From NCBI RefSeq assembly GCF_947654165.1, contig NZ_CANTKB010000008.1, positions 1 through 64,000 of the forward strand: a stretch of 64,000 nucleotides of DNA, written 5' to 3'. Position 1 is the stretch's first letter; each line of letters begins with the position of its first letter. Source of the DNA: an uncultured Blautia sp. (GTDB taxonomy: Bacteria; Bacillota; Clostridia; Lachnospirales; Lachnospiraceae). Shown piece by piece: positions 54,049 to 63,214 of the stretch. Under the pieces are notes generated by a model that was given only the letters and a program-made list of their open reading frames with translations, was not told the DNA's origin and made no database searches. Made by a program: the position numbers and the translations under genes.

Positions 54049-55457
54049 GTCCTTTCTCCTTTCTCCATACGCTCTGCCGGAAACGTCATTTCCACCCCAA
54101 AGCCGCCTTCGAAGCCATGATAAAAAACAAGCGTTCCTCCATGAGCCTCTACAATCTGGCGGACAATCAACAATCCCAATCCATGTCTTGGCTGGGAAAC
54201 ACCGCTGTCACTTAGCATGTAATGAGGCGTATTCTGTAGTTTTTGCAGCATTTCTTCTGTGATTCCCTTGCCCGTATCCTCCAGCAGCACTTTGCAGCCC
54301 TGTCCCTCTGCCATAATTTTCACGGTGATTCTGCACCCTTTTGGATTGTGCACCTGAGCATTGGTTATGAGATTTCCAAAAGCCCTTTTTAACAATTCCT
54401 TATCTCCCTGCATAAAGCACCCCTGTAAATCCTCCTGAATTTCCCACTCTATAGGGTGTTTTCCCTCTAAATCCAGGTTCAGGAAGTCCACCACTACCTG
54501 ACGGACAACTGCCACCAGGTTCAGAGTTTCCATGCGAAGGGGCTGCATATGATATTCCAGTTTTGAGGAAAGATTCAAATCATTGATCAGATTTTTCATC
54601 CGCACACTCTGCTGCCGGATGATTCCTGCTTTTTTCCGTTCTTCCAGAGGAAGGCTTTGATTCTCTTCTAACTGAGCCGCATACCCCATAACCATGGACA
54701 GGGGTGTCCGGATATCATGAGAAACACCGGAAATCCAGTTCGCCCTGGCACTTTCTCTTCGTTTTAATTCCCTCTCCTGTGTCCGAAGTTTCTCTGAAAC
54801 CTGATTCATGGCCTCCGCCAACTGGGAAAAGAGTCCTTTTTCTTTTACATAGACTTCCTTATTTGGCAATTCTTCAATTCCTTTCACAATGGGTCTGACC
54901 GATTTTAAAATTCCTGAGGTTGCTACCATGTAAATTACCAGGATCACCAGAAGATTCGCCAGCAAAAACACAGCCACCATCTTAGGAAACCCTTCTATCA
55001 ACGCATAATCATAGGTATTGTGCATCATTTTCCAATAGGTTTTCTTGGGATGCCCCAGAATCAGAAGGTTTTCACCTTTTGCAGCCGTCGTAGTAGGATA
55101 ATCTGCAATATAGCCCAGGCTAAAAGCGGAGATTTCTGAAATTGTATAGTGAAGAGGGATTTCCTTTGGCAGATTGTCACTGTGCCAGAGAACATCACCT
55201 GTACCGTTCTGAATCAAAATCCCCCATGACTGATACTCATCTAAAATCTCCTGTCCCTTCTCTGTCAGAATATATCTCCCGGATCCATCCACCAAAAGTT
55301 CCTCTGTCAGTTCACCGGTACTGGTCCACCCTCCTGCATTTGACACACTGCCATAGGTCAGGTAAATCAATAAACCAAGATTTAAAACCAGTAAAACAAA
55401 CGCAGAACAGAGCAAGGTGAAAAAAAATCGTTTCATTAATTTTAAAACACTTTTCAT
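54033..55457 (-). CDS. Sensor histidine kinase with HAMP-type arrangement
   Basis: The 474-residue kinase has two membrane helices about 145 residues apart (near 12-35 and 178-200) flanking an extracytoplasmic sensor domain. The phospho-acceptor region is GVSHDIRTPLSMVMGY, and the catalytic domain ends with HGLGLLIVRQIVEAHGG. It pairs with the upstream regulator at 55461-56162, from which it is four bases apart. It probably controls the divergent LanFEG-like operon. It overlaps the BceR-like gene, so the two systems are transcriptionally linked. Confidence 0.87.
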   Translation of the reverse strand: MKSVLKLMKRFFFTLLCSAFVLLVLNLGLLIYLTYGSVSNAGGWTSTGELTEELLVDGSGRYILTEKGQEILDEYQSWGILIQNGTGDVLWHSDNLPKEIPLHYTISEISAFSLGYIADYPTTTAAKGENLLILGHPKKTYWKMMHNTYDYALIEGFPKMVAVFLLANLLVILVIYMVATSGILKSVRPIVKGIEELPNKEVYVKEKGLFSQLAEAMNQVSEKLRTQERELKRRESARANWISGVSHDIRTPLSMVMGYAAQLEENQSLPLEERKKAGIIRQQSVRMKNLINDLNLSSKLEYHMQPLRMETLNLVAVVRQVVVDFLNLDLEGKHPIEWEIQEDLQGCFMQGDKELLKRAFGNLITNAQVHNPKGCRITVKIMAEGQGCKVLLEDTGKGITEEMLQKLQNTPHYMLSDSGVSQPRHGLGLLIVRQIVEAHGGTLVFYHGFEGGFGVEMTFPAERMEKGERTCTEY

Positions 55458-55460
55458 CTG

Positions 55461-56162
55461 CTATTCCTCCACCAGTAGTTTATATCCAAGTCCTTTCACG
55501 GTAATCAGAGAAACCGGTTTTGACGGAGTCAGCTCTATCTTTTCCCGGATTCTGCGGATGTGAGCCATCAGGGAATTTTCGTATCCAAAAGGATTATCAC
55601 CCCAGGCAGCCTCACAGAGCTGGTCAATGGTCACAATCCTTCCGGCATTGCGGTACAAAGCCTGAAGAATTTCGTGTTCCTTCGCTGTAAGGGGCAGATG
55701 TTCTCCATTTTTCAATACCTCTGCCCTGGCAAAATCAATCTGGCTGCCAGACAGTTTCACCAAAGGTGTCTCCTCTTTATATGTCCTGCGAAGAATGGCA
55801 GCAGTACGAAGAAGCAGTTCCTTTGGCAAAAAAGGTTTCACCAGATAGTCATCTGCCCCTGCTAAAAGCCCTTTTAAACGGTCTTCATCTTCCCCGAGGG
55901 CAGTAAGAAACAACACAGGAATATCCGTGAACTCCCGTATTTTCTCCAGCAGAGAAAAACCATCTGTATCCGGAAGCATCACATCCAGCACTGCAAAATC
56001 CGGTTTCCATTCTTTGCAAAGCTTCAATGCTTCCTCCCCACATCCCGCAGTCTCTACCTGTGTATAAGCTTCCTGTTGGAAAATAGCATATACCATCTGA
56101 CGCAGATTTTCCTCATCATCCACCAGAAGAATTTTCTTTTGTTTTATATAATCATAAGCCAT
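55461..56162 (-). CDS. OmpR-family response regulator
   Basis: The 233-residue regulator has receiver residues DDE and phospho-acceptor VLDVMLPDTDGF, and a winged-helix output (LTAKEHEILQALYRNAGR). It is first in the RR-HK-RR-HK run. The LanF-like gene starts 180 bases away on the other strand, and four 11-bp-spaced direct repeats in that gap fit OmpR-type binding, so this regulator is the likely activator. Confidence 0.88.
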   Translation of the reverse strand: MAYDYIKQKKILLVDDEENLRQMVYAIFQQEAYTQVETAGCGEEALKLCKEWKPDFAVLDVMLPDTDGFSLLEKIREFTDIPVLFLTALGEDEDRLKGLLAGADDYLVKPFLPKELLLRTAAILRRTYKEETPLVKLSGSQIDFARAEVLKNGEHLPLTAKEHEILQALYRNAGRIVTIDQLCEAAWGDNPFGYENSLMAHIRRIREKIELTPSKPVSLITVKGLGYKLLVEE

Positions 56163-56248
56163 CGTCTTGTCTTCCTTATTTTTTTAAGGTTATTTTATAC
56201 CATTCACCATGGATATTCCAGCCTGTTTTTCCTCTCCTGCTGTTTTGT

Positions 56249-56286
56249 AAGGTAAATGTAAGGTTGCAAGAAGGTTCCTGCAAGGT
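56249..56286 (+). promoter_or_regulatory. Four AAGGT repeats at 11-bp spacing, response-regulator operator for the LanFEG-like operon
   Basis: AAGGT occurs at 56249, 56260, 56271 and 56282, exactly 11 bases apart, so all lie on one DNA face. The last is about 15 bases before a possible -35 (TTGTTT), and TATAGG follows 16 bases later. OmpR-family activators bind such tandem direct repeats beside the -35. Confidence 0.7.
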
Positions 56287-56341
56287 TCCTGTTATACACT
56301 TGTTTTATCAAAGAAATCGCATATAGGAAAGGAGATATTTT

Positions 56342-57097
56342 ATGAATATCATAGAAACGCAACATTTGACAAAATCCTACAAAAATTTTACTGCGGTGTC
56401 TGATTTGAATCTGCATATCCGCAAAGGCACGGTATACGGTTTCCTGGGGCCAAATGGTGCCGGAAAATCCACTACCATGAAAATGTTCCTGGGGCTTACC
56501 AAACCCACCCATGGCACCTTTTCGATTGAGGGAAAGCAGTATCCCCAAGAACGGATTTCCATTTTAAAAGACATTGGTTCTTTTATTGAATCCCCTGCTT
56601 TCTATGGCAATCTTACAGGAGAAGAAAACCTGGATCTGATCCGGCGTATCCTGGGACTGCCCAAAAGCAGCGTACCGGAAGTTCTGGAACTGGTAGGACT
56701 GGAACGTTTCGGAAAGCGTCTGGCAAAACAGTATTCCCTTGGTATGAAGCAGCGTCTTGGACTTGCGGGTGCACTGATCGGCCGCCCTCCTATCCTGATT
56801 CTGGATGAACCCACCAATGGCCTGGATCCTGTGGGCATCCATGAAATCCGCTCTCTTATTAAATCACTGCCCCAAAGATTTGACTGTACGGTTTTCGTAT
56901 CTTCCCACCTGCTGTCAGAGATTGAGCTTATGGCAGATGATATCGGAATTCTCAACCACGGGCATCTTCTGTTTGAGGGCACCTTAAAACAATTAAAGCA
57001 AAAAGCTCTGTCTCAGGGATTCCCAACAGACCATTTGGAGAATACTTTCCTGGCTATGGTAGATGAGGATAATCAGAAGCGAGGTGGACAGAAATGA
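56342..57097 (+). CDS. LanF-like ABC transporter ATPase (lantibiotic immunity type)
   Basis: The 251-residue ATPase has Walker A GPNGAGKST, signature YSLGMKQRLGLAGAL, and Walker B LILDEPTNGLDP. The pattern IETQHLTKSYKNFTAV and the SFIESPAFYGNLTG segment are typical of lantibiotic protection ATPases. GGAAAGGAG precedes the ATG. It overlaps the first permease by four bases. The pump would expel lantibiotic peptides from the membrane. Confidence 0.87.
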   Translation: MNIIETQHLTKSYKNFTAVSDLNLHIRKGTVYGFLGPNGAGKSTTMKMFLGLTKPTHGTFSIEGKQYPQERISILKDIGSFIESPAFYGNLTGEENLDLIRRILGLPKSSVPEVLELVGLERFGKRLAKQYSLGMKQRLGLAGALIGRPPILILDEPTNGLDPVGIHEIRSLIKSLPQRFDCTVFVSSHLLSEIELMADDIGILNHGHLLFEGTLKQLKQKALSQGFPTDHLENTFLAMVDEDNQKRGGQK

Positions 57098-57819
57098 GTC
57101 TTTTCTTAGAATGGAAGAAACTAAAACGTACCGGATATATCACGGTCTATATGGGCTGCGGGCTTTTTGCCTCTGCTTTCCCCCTGGTTCAGATGGCAGT
57201 CCGCCAGGAGACCTTTCTCTCCCTTCCCGGAAACCCTCTTGACATTCTCCTGAATGCCAACTGGCAGATGATCGCCATGCTGAATATTCTGGTATCCATC
57301 TGCGGTGCCTGCCTGATGTACCACACAGAATATGCAGAAAAAGGATGGGAAAAAATGTCGGTGCTGCCTATTCCTACAGGCAAACTGTTTCTTGGAAAAT
57401 GCATTCTTACCGCCCTTGGATCAGCCGTTCTTTTGCTCCTGGAATTTACTTCCATTACCATATGCCTGATACATTGGTTCCCCAAAACCCCGATTGCCAT
57501 AAAAGAACTTTTGTCCTTTGTTGGTTTTCAATTTGTAATCACCCTCCCTACGGCAATACTCATGTTAGTCATTGCCTCAGCCTGTGAATCTATGTGGGTT
57601 TCTCTTGGCATTGGAGTGATTTTGCTGTTTACGTTTTCCATTTTCCCTCAGGAAAATCTTGTACTAAGCCTATTGCCTTTTTCTTCTCCTTTTCAGCTTT
57701 TTTCTCTGGCACAGGGACAGGGATGGACTTCTGTTTTTATTTTGGTGTGTCTTGGTGAAGCTGTGCTATTTGTCCTGGGAGAAGGAGTTTATCAAAAAAT
57801 CAGGAGGTCTTTTTCATGA
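57094..57819 (+). CDS. LanE-like ABC-2 permease
   Basis: The 241-residue protein has about six membrane segments and the ABC-2 (SunT-type immunity) pattern, with EWKKLKRTGYI at the N terminus. It forms the pump with the next permease and the LanF-like ATPase. Four-base overlaps on both sides show tight coupling. Confidence 0.8.
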   Translation: MSLFLEWKKLKRTGYITVYMGCGLFASAFPLVQMAVRQETFLSLPGNPLDILLNANWQMIAMLNILVSICGACLMYHTEYAEKGWEKMSVLPIPTGKLFLGKCILTALGSAVLLLLEFTSITICLIHWFPKTPIAIKELLSFVGFQFVITLPTAILMLVIASACESMWVSLGIGVILLFTFSIFPQENLVLSLLPFSSPFQLFSLAQGQGWTSVFILVCLGEAVLFVLGEGVYQKIRRSFS

Positions 57820-58586
57820 ATTTTTCTACATACCTTGCCATGGAACTAAAAAAAATAAAACGTTCTAAGATTTTGCTGCTGCTTTGTGTCCCTGTTGTTA
57901 TGATGTGGCTGCCCAGCATCATAAATTCCGATAAAATCTTTGATACCCGGCAAATCCCTATTTCACCGGAACACAACTTTTTCATCCAGGGATTCATGGG
58001 AATGTCCTGGTTCATGATTCCTGCTTCCCTGATCATCTGCGTGGTACTGCTGAACCAGACAGAACAACGCAGCCGAGGCATATTAAAAATGCTCTCCCTT
58101 CCTATAAACACAAGAAAACTGTGCCTTGCAAAATTCGTGGTACTGCTGCTCCTTGCCGGAATGCAGATGCTTATGACCATAGCTGCTTACACGGTCAGTG
58201 CTTTTATTGCCTCTCACTTGCAGGACTATTCCTTCCTTTTGGAACCTTCTTATGTTTGCAGCACTGTTTTTTACCTGTATCTGGCTGCTATCCCTATGGC
58301 TGCTGTGTTTTGGATGCTGGGGGTTTTTCTCAAATCTCCTATTTTTTCCGTAGGTATTGAGCTTGCTTCCATTGTCCCTTCTGTTCTCATGATTAACACC
58401 AAGGTATGGTGGGGCTATCCCATGAGTTATCCTTTTTATCTACTCATGGTAGAGTACGGAAAAGCAGCCAAGGGTATCTATGAAACACAGATTTCATGGC
58501 TGCCATGGATTCCTGTTGCTGTTGGTATTACCATTGTTTCACTGGCTGTTTCCTGCGTGGGATTTGGCCGTTTTGAAAGGAGATAA
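57816..58586 (+). CDS. LanG-like ABC-2 permease
   Basis: The 256-residue protein has about six membrane segments and the N terminus MNFSTYLAMELKKIKRSK typical of immunity permeases. It contains NQTEQRSRGILKMLSLPI after the second helix, a segment common in LanG/LanE. It overlaps LanE by four bases and is followed by a small membrane protein gene after four bases. Confidence 0.8.
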   Translation: MNFSTYLAMELKKIKRSKILLLLCVPVVMMWLPSIINSDKIFDTRQIPISPEHNFFIQGFMGMSWFMIPASLIICVVLLNQTEQRSRGILKMLSLPINTRKLCLAKFVVLLLLAGMQMLMTIAAYTVSAFIASHLQDYSFLLEPSYVCSTVFYLYLAAIPMAAVFWMLGVFLKSPIFSVGIELASIVPSVLMINTKVWWGYPMSYPFYLLMVEYGKAAKGIYETQISWLPWIPVAVGITIVSLAVSCVGFGRFERR

Positions 58587-58590
58587 ATCT

Positions 58591-58866
58591 ATGAAAAACA
58601 AAGTATGGACTTTCACCTCAACAATCATGTTATTTGTACCCTGGAGTATTTTTCTTCTTCGCACCAATGCCTGGGCACTTCGGTCTCCTGTGGCGAAAAT
58701 TTTAATTTCCTGTTACGCTGCCTTTATGATTTTCTCCGGTATTTTTACCATCTGGGGTTATGCCAAAAAACAGGTGCGAAATTTGTGGATGCAAATCTGC
58801 TGTGTCATCAATGGACTCTATGGGGTGGTAGGAATTGCGGTATTTTGCCTGATGAGGATTTCATAA
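58591..58866 (+). CDS. Small membrane protein of the immunity operon
   Basis: The 91-residue protein has three likely helices (about 7-23, 34-52, 68-85). It begins MKNKVWTFTSTIMLFVPW. GAAAGGAGATAAATC precedes the start. It lies directly after the LanG-like gene and six bases before the convergent HipA-like gene. It may be an accessory or stand-alone immunity protein. No family is recognised. Confidence 0.65.
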   Translation: MKNKVWTFTSTIMLFVPWSIFLLRTNAWALRSPVAKILISCYAAFMIFSGIFTIWGYAKKQVRNLWMQICCVINGLYGVVGIAVFCLMRIS

Positions 58867-58872
58867 TTCTTT

Positions 58873-60582
58873 TCATTGATGTTTTTCAATCTTATCCCAG
58901 CCTTTCTCTTCAGAAGGGGACTTACCGTTTAACAGTTTGTGTTCGTTTTTCATGACATGTAATTCTTTTGTTTTTACATGACATTCTTCCGCTAATCGCA
59001 GGTAATGTTCCCTTCTGGTCTTTCGTAAATCTGACGCATCAAGAATCACAGAAGCACCGCTTAATAAAGCAGTTTTGATTCTTATTTCTACAACCTGATT
59101 CACCATTTCTTCATTGGGAACTCTTCCTTTTTGACAGATTTCTTCATAAATATCCTTTGCAGAAATTTTTGTAACCGAATGGTCACAGTCTGGAATAACT
59201 TTTATTTCATGTGTAACTGCATTTTGATGAAATAGAAATTGTGATGCCTGAAACGCATTTTCAACTGGATATAATTTACTTGCTGAAATTTCTTCATAAC
59301 CTTCTCTTATCATATCTTGGCATAATTGTTTTAATAAATCAGTTTTTCCCTGGTCTGAATTATCGTATATCATAATGAACTTATCTGCTGAAAATTTTCC
59401 GGCCACTTTTTTCTGTTTTTCCTTTTGTTTTTCATGATACAATGAAATTGTTTTTCCATGCTGAAATTCATGCAACATTCTTAATTTGGTAGTATAATTC
59501 TGAGAAATCATATCTGCTTTCCATTCTGGCAGATTGGAACTTATATAAAGTTCCTTTACTTTTTCTGGTGTTGGAAATAAATCTTCTTTTACAATCTTTC
59601 TGTTCTGTACCTTTGCAAGCATTTTTTCTTCTGTTTGATAAAAGCTTGTAATTTTTCGTTCTAGTAATTCAACCCTTGTATAAGGTATCTTTCTGTCATC
59701 TGCAAAAAACATACTATTTCCAGAATCAAAAATAGGAGCCGGGCCAACGAATTTCATAGTATCTGCATCACGTAATACCCCAAAATTCATTAAGTGTTCA
59801 TCCGTATTACTGATTACAAAATCTGTCAAAATCATATAATCCATAAAATCCTGTATCTGTTCCCTTGATATTCCATTTTCTACACAAGTTTCTATATAAC
59901 TGTCATATAAAGAAGTGCTGTTTCTTATTTTGCTGCTTTCAACAATTTCATACGCAGAAATCAGTTCTATTTTTTCAGATGTAAAGCTTGAACATTTACA
60001 CAAAATGCCATGGTCTTCTGTAATGGTACCATAATATTTGACAAAGGGAATTTCACTGTTTTGCAGTTCATGCAGATAGGTTGCAAATACCTCATTGATA
60101 GATTGTTGTCCGTAATATTTGTAACTTTCTTTCACCAACACGGGAGGATTGTAATCCAAATCCCAATATTTTTCCATCTGTCCCCCTAAGGAAGCATTGG
60201 GGTCATAAGAAGTTGCATTGTGATATGGAATTTTCCCATCATTGTAAAGAGCAAAATTTGAAAACTTAATATCATCATAATCCAGGGGAGCATCTGCCGG
60301 ACAAATCCAGTAAGTATCTGTCATACTTAATGCAAGATTTTTTGCCAGATAACTTTCTGTATTTAAGCATCCTGTTTTTTGTATCATTTCCTGGATCATC
60401 GTTCTGGAAGCCGGAACAGCTCTCATTTCCCACCATTTTCTAATTCTGTTCACATCACAATTTCCAAGAAACGGAGAAAAGCCTTCTTTATTATCCTTAT
60501 ATTCTAAAATTCTTCCACTATTTTCATCAAAGGCCAGACTTCCACACACATCATTTTTATGCATCAAATAATACTTAATCAT
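58873..60582 (-). CDS. HipA-like kinase fused to a polynucleotide-kinase-like domain
   Basis: The 569-residue protein has a HipA-like part: SLGGQMEKYWDLDY near 131-145, catalytic ISNTDEHLMNFGVL (257-270) and FDSGNS (285-290). A second part follows, with a degenerate P-loop NSDQGKTDLL (408-417; the first Gly is replaced by Asp) and a kinase-like block SVILDASDLRKTRREHYL (511-528) as seen in AAA_33/PNK-type proteins. HipA-type toxins phosphorylate targets such as GltX; a PNK-like domain could add RNA or nucleotide activity. I start it at the ATG at 60582 (MIKYYLMHKND), which overlaps the partner gene by eight bases. Confidence 0.72.
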   Translation of the reverse strand: MIKYYLMHKNDVCGSLAFDENSGRILEYKDNKEGFSPFLGNCDVNRIRKWWEMRAVPASRTMIQEMIQKTGCLNTESYLAKNLALSMTDTYWICPADAPLDYDDIKFSNFALYNDGKIPYHNATSYDPNASLGGQMEKYWDLDYNPPVLVKESYKYYGQQSINEVFATYLHELQNSEIPFVKYYGTITEDHGILCKCSSFTSEKIELISAYEIVESSKIRNSTSLYDSYIETCVENGISREQIQDFMDYMILTDFVISNTDEHLMNFGVLRDADTMKFVGPAPIFDSGNSMFFADDRKIPYTRVELLERKITSFYQTEEKMLAKVQNRKIVKEDLFPTPEKVKELYISSNLPEWKADMISQNYTTKLRMLHEFQHGKTISLYHEKQKEKQKKVAGKFSADKFIMIYDNSDQGKTDLLKQLCQDMIREGYEEISASKLYPVENAFQASQFLFHQNAVTHEIKVIPDCDHSVTKISAKDIYEEICQKGRVPNEEMVNQVVEIRIKTALLSGASVILDASDLRKTRREHYLRLAEECHVKTKELHVMKNEHKLLNGKSPSEEKGWDKIEKHQ

Positions 60583-61003
60583 ACAATAATCGACTTGCCT
60601 CCTTTTCCTGTAAATAGCATTCAATAATAACTTCTGTCATACGGGTCGTTTCATAGTAAAATTTTTCCTGATTAAATAAACTGCCTCTGTCAATTACCAT
60701 ATCTTTTCCGTCTTCTATGATATGCAGTTCCATATTATGGACTGGAGAATATTTCCATTTATATTTTATTCCGTGATATTTCCCTGACACATTTTTAATT
60801 AATGGCATAGGGTTTATTAACTCTCCTATAGGGCATTTAAAATATAAGGATAAAAGGTAAACCGTCTCTGCGGAACACCGGTTAATATTTATTTTATCAT
60901 TCATTAATTCATTCATGGTAGTATAAGGAATACCCGTTTCTTTACTGACCGCATACGCTGTTTTCCCCTTTTCTTTCATTTTGCTTTTGAATTTATCGTT
61001 CAT
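60575..61003 (-). CDS. HTH partner (HipB-like antitoxin candidate)
   Basis: The 142-residue protein has an N-terminal helix-turn-helix, KTAYAVSKETGIPYTTMNEL, and a C-terminal domain with ELHIIEDGKDMVIDRG. It lies upstream of the HipA-like gene with an eight-base overlap. The start ATG at 61003 is preceded by GAGGTGAT. A palindromic operator is upstream, so autorepression with the toxin is likely. Confidence 0.75.
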   Translation of the reverse strand: MNDKFKSKMKEKGKTAYAVSKETGIPYTTMNELMNDKININRCSAETVYLLSLYFKCPIGELINPMPLIKNVSGKYHGIKYKWKYSPVHNMELHIIEDGKDMVIDRGSLFNQEKFYYETTRMTEVIIECYLQEKEASRLLYD

Positions 61004-61024
61004 AACCATCACCTCATTATTATC

Positions 61025-61042
61025 ATAACGTTATTACGTTAT
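61025..61042 (-). promoter_or_regulatory. Palindromic operator of the HTH/HipA-like operon
   Basis: ATAACG-TTATTA-CGTTAT is a perfect inverted repeat located 22 bases before the start codon. It also contains TATAAC/TATAAT-like -10 elements, so a bound HTH protein would block transcription. Confidence 0.65.
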
Positions 61043-61140
61043 AATTTCAAGGGATTTCCCCCTATTCTACTGCCAGTCGGTTGTACTTTTTCTTTCTTTC
61101 ACTTACAATGAATACAGAATTTAGAAAGCAGGTGAACAAA

Positions 61141-61926
61141 ATGTACGAAATCGACAAAGAAGCTTTCGGCAAATTTCTAGCCCAGCAGAGAAAAGCCAAA
61201 GGCTACACACAAAAAGCCCTAGCAGAGAAACTTTTTGTATCAGACAAAGCCGTGAGCAAATGGGAACGCTCTTTGAGCATGCCGGACATTTCTCTGTTGA
61301 TACCACTGGCAGAAATTTTGGAAGTATCTGTAACAGAACTTCTGGAAGGGCAGCTTGTAAATACAGAGGAAAAAATTGATTCACAGCAAGTAGAAAATCT
61401 GGTAAAAAAAGCTTTATCTCTTTCAGAAGAAACACCGGAAAAAATCAGAGCACGCAAAAAGAAATACGCCCTTCTCTTTGGCGGAAGCTGCCTCTTTACT
61501 TTACTGGAATTGTTTGTAGGATACTGGGCAGAAGGCTCTGTCATAAAACCCTATTTTCAAAACTTACTTTTTTTTGAAGGTCTTTGTTTTTTGTTTGGCA
61601 TTTATGGCTGGTTTTTCGCCAAAGAACGGCTGCCGGCCTATTATGATGAAAACAAAATCAGTGCCTACAGTGATGGTTTTTTCCGCATGAACCTTGTAGG
61701 AATTTCCTTCAACAACAGTAACTGGCCCTACATATTAAAATATCTTCGGTTTTGGTGTACAGCCTCCATGGTAAGCATGCCGATTATTTACTGGCTGCTC
61801 TTTACAGCTGCAGGATATTTGAATCTGAAAGATCTGAATGTACTCTGGATTTTAGAAATCTTTCTGGTTCTATATCTTATTTCTTTATTTGCACCGATGT
61901 ACTATTTGGGCCGGAAGTATCAATAA
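61141..61926 (+). CDS. XRE-family regulator with membrane domain
   Basis: The 261-residue protein has an N-terminal helix-turn-helix (FLAQQRKAKGYTQKALAEKL, VSDKAVSKWERSLSMPD), a linker, and about four membrane helices. Membrane-attached XRE proteins of this type are common in Clostridia; a few control or sense membrane stress. I start it at the ATG at 61141, after AGCAGGTGA; the longer frame begins upstream within promoter sequence. Targets unknown. Confidence 0.78.
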   Translation: MYEIDKEAFGKFLAQQRKAKGYTQKALAEKLFVSDKAVSKWERSLSMPDISLLIPLAEILEVSVTELLEGQLVNTEEKIDSQQVENLVKKALSLSEETPEKIRARKKKYALLFGGSCLFTLLELFVGYWAEGSVIKPYFQNLLFFEGLCFLFGIYGWFFAKERLPAYYDENKISAYSDGFFRMNLVGISFNNSNWPYILKYLRFWCTASMVSMPIIYWLLFTAAGYLNLKDLNVLWILEIFLVLYLISLFAPMYYLGRKYQ

Positions 61927-61931
61927 AAAGA

Positions 61932-61980
61932 AGCCTGCAAAAGCATGACCGTATTTCCACGTTCATAACTTTTGCAGGCT
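61932..61980. terminator. Bidirectional terminator
   Basis: AGCCTGCAAAAG pairs with CTTTTGCAGGCT around a 25-base loop. It serves the convergent genes at 61141-61926 and 61987-63192. Confidence 0.7.
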
Positions 61981-61986
61981 GTTTCT

Positions 61987-63192
61987 CTATAAACTATATT
62001 TCTCCGCATTAATCATTTTTGACTCTGCCAGATTTTTCAAAGTACCAAGTATTCCTCCGGACTCTCCTTTATTTTCTCCGTCACTGATGCTGGCAATATG
62101 TTTTCCTACCATCTGAACTGCTGATTTCTGTTCCGGACTGCACTGGACAGATGCACAATTAATAATCTGAAGTTTCTCCAGAATCGTTTCCGGCAAAACA
62201 TCTTTCTTGATATTTAAACGTGCACAGTTCTTTACCGTCACACCATCTTCCGCCAATTCCAGCATTTTTCTATCTACGGTAAGCAATGGTGTATTTTTCA
62301 CCATCTTCCCTTTTACAATCACCAGTTCTTTGTACTCTGCCTCCAGGCTACGGAAAGCTTCTACCTGGCTGCTCAACAGGGAAACATCCCCCGCCACATA
62401 AAGCTGTTCTATTTTTTCCAGCCATGGAGTGCTGTTTTTATCTAAGGTAAGGGAACCATCAATATACAATGTATTTCCATATTTGGCAACCAATGCTTCA
62501 TTCAGAACAGCATCTTCCTTCACATAAGCATATCCGACAGGAACGACTTGCAGCTCGGTATTCTCATCAAACATTCCAATCACCTCTGGAATCAATTCTT
62601 CCCTGGTCAATACGGATTTTGTAATAAAATGGACATTTTTCTTTTTTAACAATTCCGTATCAATCTTCGTGTCCAGAATTTTCACCCTTTTATTTGCAAA
62701 ATATACTCCATTTTCTTTCGCACGCAGATGAAAATAAGAATCCATCTCAAAATCATCTTTTAATTCAATACAGTCATCGGGAATCATCACGGTTGCTCCA
62801 TTCACCTGGATATTATCCAGAAAAGCTGCCATGCTTCTCGGACACCTGATACTTCCGTTTACCTGAATCGTTTTGTATTGTTTTAATAATTCCTGTGTTC
62901 CTTGTCCAATACGAAGATTTCCATTTACAAGAAGAACTGAATTTTTCTTAACGGCCATACCTCCTGTAATTTCATAATCTCCATTTACAGTAGAAAACTC
63001 CGCATCTTCCTCTACTTCCAGAATGATTTCCACATTTTCCGTAAGAGGCAAACGATGAAAAACTTCTTTGCTGTGGTCATTCACCAAGAGTATTTCTGCA
63101 TTCAGCATAATCTGTTCGTACCCTGCATAGTGTTCTTCTTTTATCTTTCTTGCATCGCAAATCTCGCTGTTGATAATTAAATTTTTCTTCAT
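61987..63192 (-). CDS. Repetitive beta-rich protein linked to an ECF sigma factor
   Basis: The 401-residue protein has recurring short units of the kind VNGNLRIG, IQVNGSIRCP and LYIDGSLTLD, spaced like turns of a beta-helix (bactofilin or adhesin-like). There is no signal peptide or membrane segment, so it may be cytoplasmic. I start it at the ATG at 63192 with GAGGAT upstream. It is 22 bases after the sigma factor gene, so the sigma factor probably drives it. Function unknown. Confidence 0.6.
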   Translation of the reverse strand: MKKNLIINSEICDARKIKEEHYAGYEQIMLNAEILLVNDHSKEVFHRLPLTENVEIILEVEEDAEFSTVNGDYEITGGMAVKKNSVLLVNGNLRIGQGTQELLKQYKTIQVNGSIRCPRSMAAFLDNIQVNGATVMIPDDCIELKDDFEMDSYFHLRAKENGVYFANKRVKILDTKIDTELLKKKNVHFITKSVLTREELIPEVIGMFDENTELQVVPVGYAYVKEDAVLNEALVAKYGNTLYIDGSLTLDKNSTPWLEKIEQLYVAGDVSLLSSQVEAFRSLEAEYKELVIVKGKMVKNTPLLTVDRKMLELAEDGVTVKNCARLNIKKDVLPETILEKLQIINCASVQCSPEQKSAVQMVGKHIASISDGENKGESGGILGTLKNLAESKMINAEKYSL

Positions 63193-63214
63193 ATCCTCAT
63201 TTTCCTTTCCGTTT

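Noticed and set aside
54033..55457. Possibility that the two kinases are one split hybrid kinase
   Set aside because: Each has its own His box, catalytic domain and membrane helices, and each is paired with its own regulator gene.
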